From positions 1 to 64,000 of the forward strand of contig CALALB010000001.1 in NCBI GenBank assembly GCA_937923175.1: a DNA stretch of 64,000 bases, written 5' to 3'. Positions 56,286-64,000 of this stretch are shown here, in pieces (within the stretch, counting starts at the first letter, position 1; every line of letters begins with the position of its first letter). The notes beneath the pieces are model-generated. The model saw nothing but the letters and a program-made list of their open reading frames with translations. It was not told the DNA's origin and searched no databases. The position numbers were made by a program, and so were the translations under genes. Source of the DNA: an uncultured Chromatiaceae bacterium (GTDB lineage Bacteria > Pseudomonadota > Gammaproteobacteria > Chromatiales > Chromatiaceae).

Positions 56286-56380
56286 CTGCCAAGGTCAAGC
56301 ACAAGCAAAAAACCGGCGCCTCTGTCCTGAAGAGGATCGCTAAGGTCTATAGATTGAGGGTGAGTACAGAGAGTACAGCC

Positions 56381-58339
56381 ATGACCTGGTTGCGGCCCTG
56401 GTGGTTGTTGGCCCTGATCCCATTGGCAGGCTTGCTCTGGTCGATTTGGCGCAGCCGGCCCAAGGCCGATGCCGGCCCTTGGGTGCGCCTGGTTGATCCA
56501 CACCTGTTGCCCTATCTTCTAGTCGGCAATCCTCACCCACTCCCCCGCTGGCCGGTATACCTGCTTGGGCTCGGTTGGCTGATCCTGGTGATTGCGCTGG
56601 CAGGTCCGGTCTGGCGCAAGCTACCCCAACCAGTCTTCGCTCTCGCTGAGCGTACCCTGATCCTCATAGACCTTTCACCGAGCATGAATGCCTCAGATAT
56701 TGCACCCTCGCGCCTGGGCCGGGCGCGTTTTGAGACGCTCGATCTATTGCGGGCGGGTCAGGGTCAGGTGGGATTGCTCGCCTTTGGCCCCGAGCCCTTT
56801 GTGGTCTCACCCATGACCACAGACGCCAAGACCATCCTCCCCCAGGTGACTCTATTAAGCAGCGATCTGATCCCCTTTCCAGGGCCGCGCCGAACCGATC
56901 GGGCATTGAGCGAGGCGCGCACCCTGCTTGAACGCAGTCCGGGCGGTGCAGCTCAGGTTGTGCTGATCAGCGATGGGGTGGGCGAGTTCGCTGGTGCCTT
57001 GGCTGAGGCGCGACGGCTCAGTGCTGCCGGCCATCGGCTGTCGGTGCTTGGGGTGGGGGGTGCCGAGGGGGTGGCGGGAACCTTGGCGAGGGGCGATTTT
57101 GCGTCTGGGCCGGATGGAACCCTGGCTCTAACGCCGTTTGAACGTGAGTCTTTGCAGGCACTAGCGCGCGCCGGGCAAGGGATCTATGTCGAGTCGGTGC
57201 CGGGCGATTCTGACACCCAGGCCCTGCTCGCCGCGACCCCCCGACCAAATCAAGCTCTCCTCAGCGCGGCGCTTCAATCGGATCAATGGCACGAGGAGGG
57301 TCCTTGGCTGATCCTATTACTCCTGCCCTTGGCCGCCTTGGCCTTTCGGCGCGGCTGGTTGACCCAGGCAAGACGCTCGTCCCAACCCCTATTCGTCCTC
57401 TTATTATTCTTTAGCAGTGCCTGGCTGTGGCCGGCGCCCGAGTCCGAGGCCTTCGATTGGAAGGCGCTTTGGCTTCGACCCGAGCAGCAGGCAGCACACG
57501 CCTTGGCTGCGGATCAGCTGGTCGATGCCGCATCTTTGACCGATCCCAGGTGGCGGGCTGCGGCGCGCTATCGCGCCGGTGATCTTGAGGGCGCGCTGGC
57601 AGAGCTCGCGGGCTTGGAAGGACCGGAGATCGACTATAACCGTGGGGTGGCGCTCGCGCGCCTCGGGCGCTTTGCCGAGGCGGCGGCCCTCTTCGAGCAA
57701 ACCCTGAAACAGGACCCGGAGCATGCCGATGCCCGGCATAACCTGGAACTCATGCGCCGGTTGTTGGCCCAACCAGCCGAGGCAAACCCGGAGGCTGCCC
57801 CCATGGCGCCTGATCCGGACCGCCCCTTTCCCCCAGGGGGGATAGGCGGCCCTCCCAGTCGGGATCTGGCGAGTCATCCAGGCTCTGCCCGCCAATCCCA
57901 ATCCGATGAGGACGAGGCCGGGCAAGGCTCAACGGATGCTGGCCCTAGGCCTGGCCAGGCTCCAGGACTCGCTCAGGCCCAGTCAGGGGGGGAGAGCGCA
58001 GATCAGGACGCCAGCGCCCAAGCCCACCCGGGAGGAAGCGGCCCATTTGGGTTAACCGAGTTCGCACGCGGGCAGGGTCAGGGTATCCAGGATGATTCAG
58101 GGACCAGCAGATCTGAGCACGCTGATCTTGGATCTACCCAGGCGAGCGCCGGTGCCTGGTCAATCTCTCGGCATTCTGGCGATCGGCAGGATGTGTGGGC
58201 TGAAGGATCGTGGGGCGCGGACGCTGAGCAGGCCCAGTCAATGGAGATACGCCTGCGCGCCATCCCGGATGACCCGGCAGGTCTATTGCGTCAGCGTTTT
58301 TTTCTGCAACACCTAAGGCGCAAGGAGGAAGGAGGGTGA
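56381..58339 (+). CDS. VWA and TPR protein BatB/BatC fusion
   Basis: A 652-aa protein: N-terminal helices (about 5-25, 60-77), a VWA domain with metal motif DLSPSMNAS (about 93-101), another helix pair near residues 300-350, then TPR-like repeats (DYNRGVALARLGRFAEAA, ALFEQTLKQDPEHADARHNLEL). A Gln/Gly/Ala/Ser-rich low-complexity tail runs from about residue 480. This joins BatB and BatC of other bacteria in one chain. The start at 56381 (MTWLRPWWLL) is preferred over the TTG at 56354. Overlaps batD by GTGA. Confidence 0.88.
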   Translation: MTWLRPWWLLALIPLAGLLWSIWRSRPKADAGPWVRLVDPHLLPYLLVGNPHPLPRWPVYLLGLGWLILVIALAGPVWRKLPQPVFALAERTLILIDLSPSMNASDIAPSRLGRARFETLDLLRAGQGQVGLLAFGPEPFVVSPMTTDAKTILPQVTLLSSDLIPFPGPRRTDRALSEARTLLERSPGGAAQVVLISDGVGEFAGALAEARRLSAAGHRLSVLGVGGAEGVAGTLARGDFASGPDGTLALTPFERESLQALARAGQGIYVESVPGDSDTQALLAATPRPNQALLSAALQSDQWHEEGPWLILLLLPLAALAFRRGWLTQARRSSQPLFVLLLFFSSAWLWPAPESEAFDWKALWLRPEQQAAHALAADQLVDAASLTDPRWRAAARYRAGDLEGALAELAGLEGPEIDYNRGVALARLGRFAEAAALFEQTLKQDPEHADARHNLELMRRLLAQPAEANPEAAPMAPDPDRPFPPGGIGGPPSRDLASHPGSARQSQSDEDEAGQGSTDAGPRPGQAPGLAQAQSGGESADQDASAQAHPGGSGPFGLTEFARGQGQGIQDDSGTSRSEHADLGSTQASAGAWSISRHSGDRQDVWAEGSWGADAEQAQSMEIRLRAIPDDPAGLLRQRFFLQHLRRKEEGG

Positions 58340-60195
58340 GGGGACAAGGCATCAAGCCTATCTTGATCCTGCTCCTGTCCTTGTTCGTCGGCCCGGTATG
58401 GGCCGACGGCGGCCTGAGTGTCCAGGTCGATCGGCAACATCTGACCCTCGGCGACTCATTTGAGCTGACCCTGACCGCCGAAGGCGATGTGCCAGGCGAA
58501 CCCGATTGGGGCCCTTTGAGGCAGGATCTAGAGGTCCTCGGCCAAACCCAAAGCGAGATCACCCGCATCATCAATGGGCGGGTCAGCCACCGCCGCCAAT
58601 GGCGCCTGCGGCTTGCGCCAAAACGGGCGGGTCGCTTGACCATTCCCGCTATCCAGATCGGTCGTGCCCACAGCCTGCCGGTGACCATAGAGGTGACCGA
58701 GGCCGCGCCGAGCACGGGTTCGAGCCCTATCCAGACCCAGGGCACCCCGCCCCAGATCCTGGTGACTGCCGAGGCCGAGACCACCTCGCCCTATGTCCAG
58801 CAGCCGATCGAGTACCGGGTCAAGGTCTATTACCAGCAGACCCCGCACCGGGCGACCCTGTCCGAGCCTGAGGCCGAGGGTGCCTGGATCCAGCGTCTCG
58901 GTGAGGATCGCCAGTCTGAGGAGATCTATCAAGGGCGGGCCTACCGGGTGATCGAACGGCGCTACCGCCTGATCCCTCAGCGTAGCGGCAGGATCACCAT
59001 CCGCCCGCCGCAGCTCGAGGCCTGGATCCCAGGGCCAAGCCGCGATCCTTTTTCCGATCTCGACCGGCTGTTCGGCCAATTGGTGCCGGATCTCTCGGCC
59101 TTGAGTCAGCCGAGCCAGCGGATCAGCGGGCGTGCCCCAGAGATCATCCTCCAGGTTCGGCCCCAGCCACCAGGCGCCAAGGGTCAGTGGCTGCCTGCGA
59201 CCTCGGTGCAACTGACCGAGGAATGGACCCCTGATCCGCCCCTGGGGCGGGTCGGCGAACCCATCACCCGCACCCTGACCCTGACCGCCGAGGGAATCAC
59301 CGCCGCCCAGCTTCCTGAGCTGGATCTCGGTCCGATCGCCGGGCTTAAGGTCTATCCCGACCGACCCCAGGCCGAGGATCTCGAGCAGGGGCCAAGGCCA
59401 GCAGCGGTCAAGACCTTCAGATTCGCCCTGGTCCCCACCCAGCCTGGGGTCCTGACCCTGCCCGAGATCCGCATCCATTGGTGGGATACCCAGGCCGACC
59501 ACGCCCGGGTGGCGGTGATCCCAGGGCGCAGCCTTCAAGTAGTAGGTACCGCCTTGGGCCAGCCGGATGGCGGCCAGGCAGCGGGCGAGACCGGCCAGGG
59601 GAGCGCGGATCAGGTGCAGGATCGACAGGCAACCGGGCAGACCCCAGACTTGGAAAAACACCCGCCTCGCCAGGGCGCTGGCGCTGGGATCTGGCCTTGG
59701 GTCTCTCTCTTGCTTGGGCTTGGCTGGCTGGCGACGCTTTGGATCTGGCGGCGCGAGCGCCGCAGATCCGGTGAGCCAGCGGGGAATGGCGGGGCACCTG
59801 CCGCGGTATACCGGCAGGGGCGGGTCATATCCAACCCTAGCTCGGCAACCGAGCAAGAACGGCAGAAGGCGTTTGCCCGGGCGCGCCAGTCCATTCACAC
59901 CGCCTGTCTTGCCCATGACCCACGGGCGGCACGGGCGGCCTTGCTGGAATGGGGACGGCTGCGTTGGCCAGATCGGCCCCCTATTGGGCTCCATGATCTG
60001 GCTGAACGCCTTGATCATCCCGAGATCCGCCCCCTTTTACAGGCGATCGATGCCGCAATCTATGCCCCGCCCGCTCGGAGCTGGGACGGTGGCCTGGTAT
60101 GGGAGCAATTGGCACCCCATCTGGGGCCGCCTGCCGAGCCAGACCAGGCTCGGAATCCACCACTCCCTAGGCTTTATCCCGAATCCGGTGGATGA
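58336..60195 (+). CDS. batD: BatD-like oxygen tolerance protein
   Basis: A 619-aa periplasmic/membrane protein starting at GTG 58336, inside the batB/C stop. Signal peptide about 1-23 (ILILLLSLFVGPVWA). BatD features: SVQVDRQHLTLGDSFELTLTAEGD, RVSHRRQWRLRLAPKRAG, and a repeat with VQQPIEYRVKVYY. A membrane helix lies near residue 460 (WPWVSLLLGLGWLATLWIW), followed by a cytoplasmic tail. Likely part of a membrane complex with BatA/B. The 3' end overlaps convergent folK by 29 bp. Confidence 0.88.
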   Translation: MRGQGIKPILILLLSLFVGPVWADGGLSVQVDRQHLTLGDSFELTLTAEGDVPGEPDWGPLRQDLEVLGQTQSEITRIINGRVSHRRQWRLRLAPKRAGRLTIPAIQIGRAHSLPVTIEVTEAAPSTGSSPIQTQGTPPQILVTAEAETTSPYVQQPIEYRVKVYYQQTPHRATLSEPEAEGAWIQRLGEDRQSEEIYQGRAYRVIERRYRLIPQRSGRITIRPPQLEAWIPGPSRDPFSDLDRLFGQLVPDLSALSQPSQRISGRAPEIILQVRPQPPGAKGQWLPATSVQLTEEWTPDPPLGRVGEPITRTLTLTAEGITAAQLPELDLGPIAGLKVYPDRPQAEDLEQGPRPAAVKTFRFALVPTQPGVLTLPEIRIHWWDTQADHARVAVIPGRSLQVVGTALGQPDGGQAAGETGQGSADQVQDRQATGQTPDLEKHPPRQGAGAGIWPWVSLLLGLGWLATLWIWRRERRRSGEPAGNGGAPAAVYRQGRVISNPSSATEQERQKAFARARQSIHTACLAHDPRAARAALLEWGRLRWPDRPPIGLHDLAERLDHPEIRPLLQAIDAAIYAPPARSWDGGLVWEQLAPHLGPPAEPDQARNPPLPRLYPESGG

Positions 60196-60664
60196 TCTGG
60201 TGATAGAGGATCTGCCCCTGAAGCTCAGCGACTGGGCGCCCCTGTTCAGGATGCAGGGTCTCGGGAGCGATCTCGATCAGCGGGAGCAGCATAAAGTCGC
60301 GGACCACCAACCCTGGATGCGGGACCCTAAGATCCGGCCCATCGATGATCTCTTCGCCATATAGCAAGAGATCGAGGTCCAGGGTGCGGGGGCCATTCGG
60401 CTGGGTGCGCACCCGCCCCAATCGATCCTCGATGGCGCGCAACTCGGCGACTAACCTCTTGGCTGAAAGACCTGTCCAAACCTCTGCGACCAGGTTGATG
60501 AACTCGGGCTGGGTCTCCAGGCCCCAGGGTCGGGTGAGATACCAGGACGAGACCGCACCCAGCCGGCTCATGATAAGCCTGGATAGGGCGCGCAAACCCT
60601 GGCGAATGCACTGCTGGGGCGCGATATTCGATCCCAAGGCGATGAAGGTGCGCGTTTGATTCAT
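60167..60664 (-). CDS. folK: HPPK, 2-amino-4-hydroxy-6-hydroxymethyldihydropteridine pyrophosphokinase
   Basis: Folate biosynthesis kinase of 165 aa. Marks: TFIALGSNIAP, SSWYLTRPWGL, the FINLVAEVWTGL strand, and the signature GPRTLDLDLLLYGEE, with VPHPGLVVRDFMLLPL. It occupies the strand opposite batD with a 29-bp tail-to-tail overlap and is divergent from the response regulator. Confidence 0.96.
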   Translation of the reverse strand: MNQTRTFIALGSNIAPQQCIRQGLRALSRLIMSRLGAVSSWYLTRPWGLETQPEFINLVAEVWTGLSAKRLVAELRAIEDRLGRVRTQPNGPRTLDLDLLLYGEEIIDGPDLRVPHPGLVVRDFMLLPLIEIAPETLHPEQGRPVAELQGQILYHQIIHRIRDKA

Positions 60665-60790
60665 AATGCAAGACCTAAGACAACCCTGCTTGCCCGATCA
60701 TACCGATCTTGATGGCGGATGGTTCGGCCCAATCGCCCGGTGTCCATCCCATCAAGACTATCCCCTGCTTGAGAGAGGTGATCTAAACAG

Positions 60791-61405
60791 ATGCATGGAG
60801 ACCAGACCATCTTTCTGGTCGATGATGATCAGGCGTTCCAGGAGTCATTGACCCTCGTTCTAATCGGTGCGGGTTATCGCGTCCGTGGTTTCATGACCGG
60901 GGGCGCTTTCCTTGAATCATACGGCCTGGAGATGTCAGGCTGTTTGCTGCTCGATCTGCGCTTGCCGGATATGAGCGGACTTGAACTGCAGTCCAGGCTT
61001 CTGGAAAGCGGCAGCCGCATCCCAGTGATCTTTATCTCCGCCTTTGGTGATGTCCAAACCGCCGTGAGCGCCATGCGCAAGGGGGCGCTGGATTTCATCG
61101 AAAAGCCGGTGGACATTGATCATTTGCTCCAGCGGCTCGCAGAGGCCCTAGAGCTGGAGCGCTGCCGGCGGGCAACCGCAGATGCCGAACACGCTGTCCT
61201 GGCGCGCTTTCGCCAGCTCACGCCGCGCCAGCAAGAGGTCCTGATCCTCACCACCCGCGGCTTGACCAACAAGGATATCGCCCGTCAGCTTGGGATCAGC
61301 CCCCGCACTGTTGAGAACCATCGCGCCCGTATGATGGAAAAGATGGGTGCAGGCAATCTGGCCGAGCTCTGCCGTCTATCTGCCATCTGCAAGTCCGCAC
61401 GCTGA
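60791..61405 (+). CDS. FixJ-type (LuxR-HTH) response regulator
   Basis: A 204-aa two-component regulator. Receiver domain: VDDDQ acidic pair, the phosphoacceptor Asp in LLLDLRLPDMSG, and Lys in FIEKPVD. Its C-terminal LuxR/FixJ HTH reads LTPRQQEVLILTTRGLTNKDIARQLGISPRTVENHR. No histidine kinase lies nearby in the window, so it is an orphan here. The target genes are unknown. It diverges from folK across about 126 bp. Confidence 0.93.
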   Translation: MHGDQTIFLVDDDQAFQESLTLVLIGAGYRVRGFMTGGAFLESYGLEMSGCLLLDLRLPDMSGLELQSRLLESGSRIPVIFISAFGDVQTAVSAMRKGALDFIEKPVDIDHLLQRLAEALELERCRRATADAEHAVLARFRQLTPRQQEVLILTTRGLTNKDIARQLGISPRTVENHRARMMEKMGAGNLAELCRLSAICKSAR

Positions 61406-61610
61406 TCCCCTTTGATTAAGTGATTCTACGGATAGCGTGGCAACCATATGCTGATCTAGCCTTGACCTTCAATCTAAGCGATTGAATTATTCTATTCATT
61501 GCGGTGGATCCGTTTGATCGGGAAGAAGACGAGGAGGGACCTCGGCATCAGCCAGGGTCGATCGCATAAGGCGCCCCGCACCCATAAAAACCAGGGCGTT
61601 ATCCATCCAA
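61406..61610 (+). other. Candidate 3' UTR or small RNA before a strong terminator
   Basis: The region between the regulator stop (61405) and the terminator (61611) has no supported gene. It begins AT-rich (61406-61500) and then contains short GC palindromes, e.g. around GGCGCCCCGCACCC. Either the regulator mRNA has a 200-nt 3' UTR or a separate small RNA begins in the AT-rich stretch. Confidence 0.35.
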
Positions 61611-61642
61611 GACCCCTCAATTGCCTCGAGGGGTCTTTCTTT
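61611..61642 (+). terminator. Intrinsic terminator
   Basis: GACCCCTC (61611-61618) pairs perfectly with GAGGGGTC (61628-61635), loop AATTGCCTC, followed by TTTCTTT. It ends the unit of the FixJ-type regulator and isolates the yceD operon. Confidence 0.85.
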
Positions 61643-61700
61643 ATCGATTTACCGCCGTTTCTTGACGAACATCGGCGTTATCGGTTACTTTGCCTTATTT

Positions 61701-62219
61701 ATGTCGGCTAGGTTGCCTGATTTTATCGATCCCTGGCGCGCGGCGAGCACAGCCCTGTCGCTCACAGGCGAGTTGCCGGCGTGCGAGCTACCGCGGCTCG
61801 TCGAGTTTGGATTTGTAGGCGCGGGCGATGACCGGGCGCTTGGTTATCGGCTCGACTTCAGACGCGATGAAGGCGGTCAGGCGTATTTAGAGGGTTGGCT
61901 TCGGCTGCGCCTGGGTCTCGTCTGCCAGCGCTGTCTGGCGGATCTGTGGCTCGACCTGGAGGCGCCGCTCGGTTTTATCCTGGCGCGTTCGGAATCTGCG
62001 GTGATGGATAATCAGGATCAAGGCGAGATCCTAATCGTCCAGGAATCCCTCGATCTACGTGCGCTTATTGAGGACGAGATCCTGCTGGCTATCCCGAGTT
62101 TTCCGCGACATGCAGCCGGTGAATGTCAACCGCCCCCTCAGACGCGCTATGCGCCAGCCTTAGCCCCCAGTCCTCCTGAGCATCCCTTTGCCGTCCTGGC
62201 GCGGCTCAAGAAGCGCTGA
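61701..62219 (+). CDS. yceD: YceD family protein (DUF177)
   Basis: A 172-aa DUF177 protein: the core GWLRLRLGLVCQRCLADLWLDL has the conserved CxxC pair. A second conserved acidic stretch is ESLDLRALIEDEILLAIPSFPRH. Its genomic partner rpmF and a link to 23S rRNA and large-subunit assembly are known from other bacteria. I start at 61701 (MSARLPDF); upstream in-frame starts at 61662 lack resemblance. Confidence 0.9.
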   Translation: MSARLPDFIDPWRAASTALSLTGELPACELPRLVEFGFVGAGDDRALGYRLDFRRDEGGQAYLEGWLRLRLGLVCQRCLADLWLDLEAPLGFILARSESAVMDNQDQGEILIVQESLDLRALIEDEILLAIPSFPRHAAGECQPPPQTRYAPALAPSPPEHPFAVLARLKKR

Positions 62220-62328
62220 TGTCGCCTGGCTCCGGGACTGGTTCGCGGCCAGGGCGCAGGTTATGATCATGATGTGACAGACTGGCTTGGCGCAGGTTTT
62301 AATGCGCTGGCCACCCAGGAGAATCGAG

Positions 62329-62505
62329 ATGGCCGTTCAACAAAATCGTAAAACCCCTTCCAAACGCGGGATGCGCCGTTCGCATGATGCCTTAACCAAG
62401 CCGACTCTGTCGGTCGATCCAACCAGCGGCGAGGTCCACCGCCGTCATCATGTCACTGCCGATGGTTTTTATCGCGGGCGTAAGGTCATCGACCGGACCA
62501 GATGA
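62329..62505 (+). CDS. rpmF: 50S ribosomal protein L32
   Basis: A 58-aa ribosomal protein: [20 protein letters not shown] and the C-terminal [15 protein letters not shown] are diagnostic. The start at 62329 follows CAGGAGAA. The stop overlaps the plsX start (ATGA at 62502-62505). This L32 lacks the zinc-ribbon cysteines of some forms. Confidence 0.97.
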   Translation: MAVQQNRKTPSKRGMRRSHDALTKPTLSVDPTSGEVHRRHHVTADGFYRGRKVIDRTR

Positions 62506-63590
62506 TGGCTGCTTCGGGTCGTTTAGGCCTTGTCCGTAGCCCCGCTGATGGCGGGGGGCTGGAATGCACCATCGCCCTGGATGCTATGGGCGGTGATCAT
62601 GGTCCGCGCAGCGTAGTCCCTGCCGCCCTGAGTTACCTCAAACAGCATCCCCGCGTCTCCTTGATCCTGGTCGGAGACGAGACGCGGATTCGCGCCTATC
62701 TCGGCGGCGCAGACTCAGCCCTGATGAAACGCCTGCGGATTCGGCATACTACCCAGGAGGTGGCTATGGATGAGTTACCCTCCAAGGCGCTGCGCAACAA
62801 AAAGGACTCATCGATGCGGGTCGCGATCGACCTGATCAAGAACGGTGAGGCGGATGCCTGTGTGAGCGCCGGCAATACCGGTGCGCTCATGGCCACTGCC
62901 CGCTTTGTCCTCAAGACGCTGCCCCATATCGACCGCCCAGCGATCTGTACCGCCGTCCCCTCGCTGCGCGGTCACACCCATATGTTGGATCTAGGCGCCA
63001 ATGTCGATTGCACCGCCGAGCACCTGTTCCAGTTCGCGGTCATGGGCAGCGAGCTGGTTGCAGCGGTCGATGGGATCGAGCGCCCCAAGGTCGCCTTGCT
63101 GAATATCGGTCAGGAAGAGATCAAGGGCAACGAGCAGGTCAAGCAGGCCCATGAACTCCTCAGCCACAGCCAGCTCAACTACGTCGGCTATGTCGAGGGG
63201 GATGGGATCTATCTCGAGGATGTCGATGTCATCGTCACGGATGGCTTCGTCGGCAATGTGGCGCTGAAAAGCAGCGAGGGTGTGGCCAAGTATATCGGCC
63301 GGATGCTCAAGTCCCATTTCAACCGCGACTGGCTTGCCCGGCTCGCGGGGTTGGCGGCCCTGCCTGTCCTGAGGGGCTTTCGGCGCGCCACCGACCCGCG
63401 CCGGTACAATGGTGCAAGCCTCCTGGGACTGCGCGGGATCGTCGTCAAGAGCCATGGGGGAGCAGATGAACTGGCCTTCGAGCATGCGATCGCCATCGCC
63501 GAGCAAGAGATCCAGGTCAATATCCCCCAGCGGATCGGCGAGCAGGTCGGCCGTCATCTCGCTCAGGCGCAATATCGGGAATCGGCCTGA
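62502..63590 (+). CDS. plsX: Phosphate acyltransferase PlsX
   Basis: Converts acyl-ACP to acyl-phosphate, an early step of phospholipid synthesis (362 aa). Marks: [20 protein letters not shown] and [35 protein letters not shown] is also characteristic. The start at 62502 overlaps rpmF; the conserved core begins about 22 residues in, so a later start is possible but no better one was seen. fabH follows with a single-base overlap of TGATG. Confidence 0.96.
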   Translation: MMAASGRLGLVRSPADGGGLECTIALDAMGGDHGPRSVVPAALSYLKQHPRVSLILVGDETRIRAYLGGADSALMKRLRIRHTTQEVAMDELPSKALRNKKDSSMRVAIDLIKNGEADACVSAGNTGALMATARFVLKTLPHIDRPAICTAVPSLRGHTHMLDLGANVDCTAEHLFQFAVMGSELVAAVDGIERPKVALLNIGQEEIKGNEQVKQAHELLSHSQLNYVGYVEGDGIYLEDVDVIVTDGFVGNVALKSSEGVAKYIGRMLKSHFNRDWLARLAGLAALPVLRGFRRATDPRRYNGASLLGLRGIVVKSHGGADELAFEHAIAIAEQEIQVNIPQRIGEQVGRHLAQAQYRESA

Positions 63591-64000
63591 TGCGGTTTGC
63601 ACGTATTCTGGGGACCGGTAGCTATCTGCCGGAGCGGGTCCTGACGAACGCCGATCTGGAACAGCTGGTCGATACCAGCGATGCCTGGATTCGCGAGCGC
63701 ACTGGAATTGAAAAACGCCATCTGGTCTCAGAAGGCGAGACTTGTTGCGATTTGGCTGAACAGGCAGCCTGGCGGGCGCTGGCGGCAGCTAAGCTTGATC
63801 CAACCCAGCTCGATCTGATCCTGGTGGCAACCACCACTCCAGATCAGTTTTTTCCGAGCACTGCCTGTTTGCTGCAACAGCGTCTGGATGTCCACGGTTG
63901 CCCGGCCTTTGACCTGCAAGCGGTCTGCGCTGGCTTTGTCTATGCCCTGGATATCGCCGATAAATATATCCGCACCGGTGCCGCACGCTATGTCCTGGTG
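63590..64000 (+). CDS. fabH: Beta-ketoacyl-ACP synthase III FabH (5' part)
   Basis: The gene runs off the window end; 137 codons are seen. The start ATG at 63590 shares one base with the plsX stop. The translation begins [20 protein letters not shown], then [17 protein letters not shown]. The catalytic Cys lies in the [10 protein letters not shown] motif near residue 112. FabH starts type II fatty-acid synthesis by condensing acetyl-CoA with malonyl-ACP. The catalytic His and Asn lie beyond the window. Confidence 0.95.
   Translation, partial: MRFARILGTGSYLPERVLTNADLEQLVDTSDAWIRERTGIEKRHLVSEGETCCDLAEQAAWRALAAAKLDPTQLDLILVATTTPDQFFPSTACLLQQRLDVHGCPAFDLQAVCAGFVYALDIADKYIRTGAARYVLV

Noticed and set aside
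58528-60018. Open frame of 496 codons on the minus strand
   Set aside because: Lies wholly antisense to batD, whose family resemblance and operon overlaps are clear; the antisense product has no recognisable domain and reflects GC-rich codon use.
1-64000. CRISPR arrays, transposases, prophage genes and tRNA genes
   Set aside because: I looked for spaced direct repeats, transposase or integrase motifs and tRNA T-arm patterns and saw none; the repeats present are tandem duplications or dispersed palindromes without spacers.

Overview
The window comes from an anoxygenic phototrophic gammaproteobacterium of the purple sulfur bacteria, most likely Chromatiaceae close to Allochromatium, Thermochromatium or Caldichromatium. 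This placement rests on gene content and my memory of protein families, not on a search. The evidence is a spirilloxanthin-series carotenoid set, chlorophyllide reductase genes (bchXYZ), LH1 polypeptides very like those of Thermochromatium, a tetrahaem PufC, a RuBisCO-like protein, and otherwise gammaproteobacterial gene order (cutA-dsbD-tlpA-aroQ-accB-accC; yceD-rpmF-plsX-fabH).

Layout. 0-11 kb: the end of an rRNA operon (a divergent 5S rRNA), mutM, a four-gene GldFG-type ABC export cassette, a feoABC ferrous iron operon with a Fur-like box about 500 nt upstream, about 1.2 kb of apparently non-coding DNA, and two alpha/beta hydrolases. 11.3-28.9 kb: the photosynthesis gene cluster. It runs bchO, crtI-crtB, then crtD-crtC on the minus strand, then crtE-crtF-bchC-bchX-bchY-bchZ and pufB-pufA-pufL-pufM-pufC. 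PpsR/CrtJ-type operators (TGT-N12-ACA) precede crtI and pufB. A strong terminator follows pufC. 29-33 kb: yjbQ, a form IV RuBisCO-like protein gene translationally overlapping idi, and lipA. 32.7-36.2 kb (minus strand): purC, sulP and murU. 36.3-46.6 kb: ridA, mltB, recG, an AmmeMemoRadiSam A/B pair, slt, a DnaJ-like membrane protein and fxsA. 46.7-60.2 kb: cutA-dsbD-tlpA-aroQ-accB-accC running directly into a moxR/DUF58/DUF4381/batA/batBC/batD operon. 60.2-64 kb: folK, an orphan FixJ-type regulator, yceD-rpmF-plsX and the 5' end of fabH.

How the genes work together. crtE makes GGPP, crtB phytoene and crtI lycopene. crtC, crtD and crtF hydrate, desaturate and methylate toward spirilloxanthin. 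bchXYZ and bchC reduce and oxidise ring-A and C3 groups toward bacteriochlorophyllide a. pufBALMC encodes LH1, the reaction-centre L and M subunits and the cytochrome donor. idi supplies the isoprenoid precursor from beside the puf operon. puhA, bchHDI, bchBNL and regulator genes are not in the window.

The most interesting sequence-level observations are: operator-promoter overlap at puf; crtC without any canonical start codon near its homology start; LH1 alpha with a W-L-D-D-G-I calcium-type motif; DsbD with two tandem N-terminal domains; RLP-idi overlap next to puf; several perfect short tandem duplications; and a 5S rRNA with altered loop E. I found no CRISPR array, prophage, transposase or tRNA gene.
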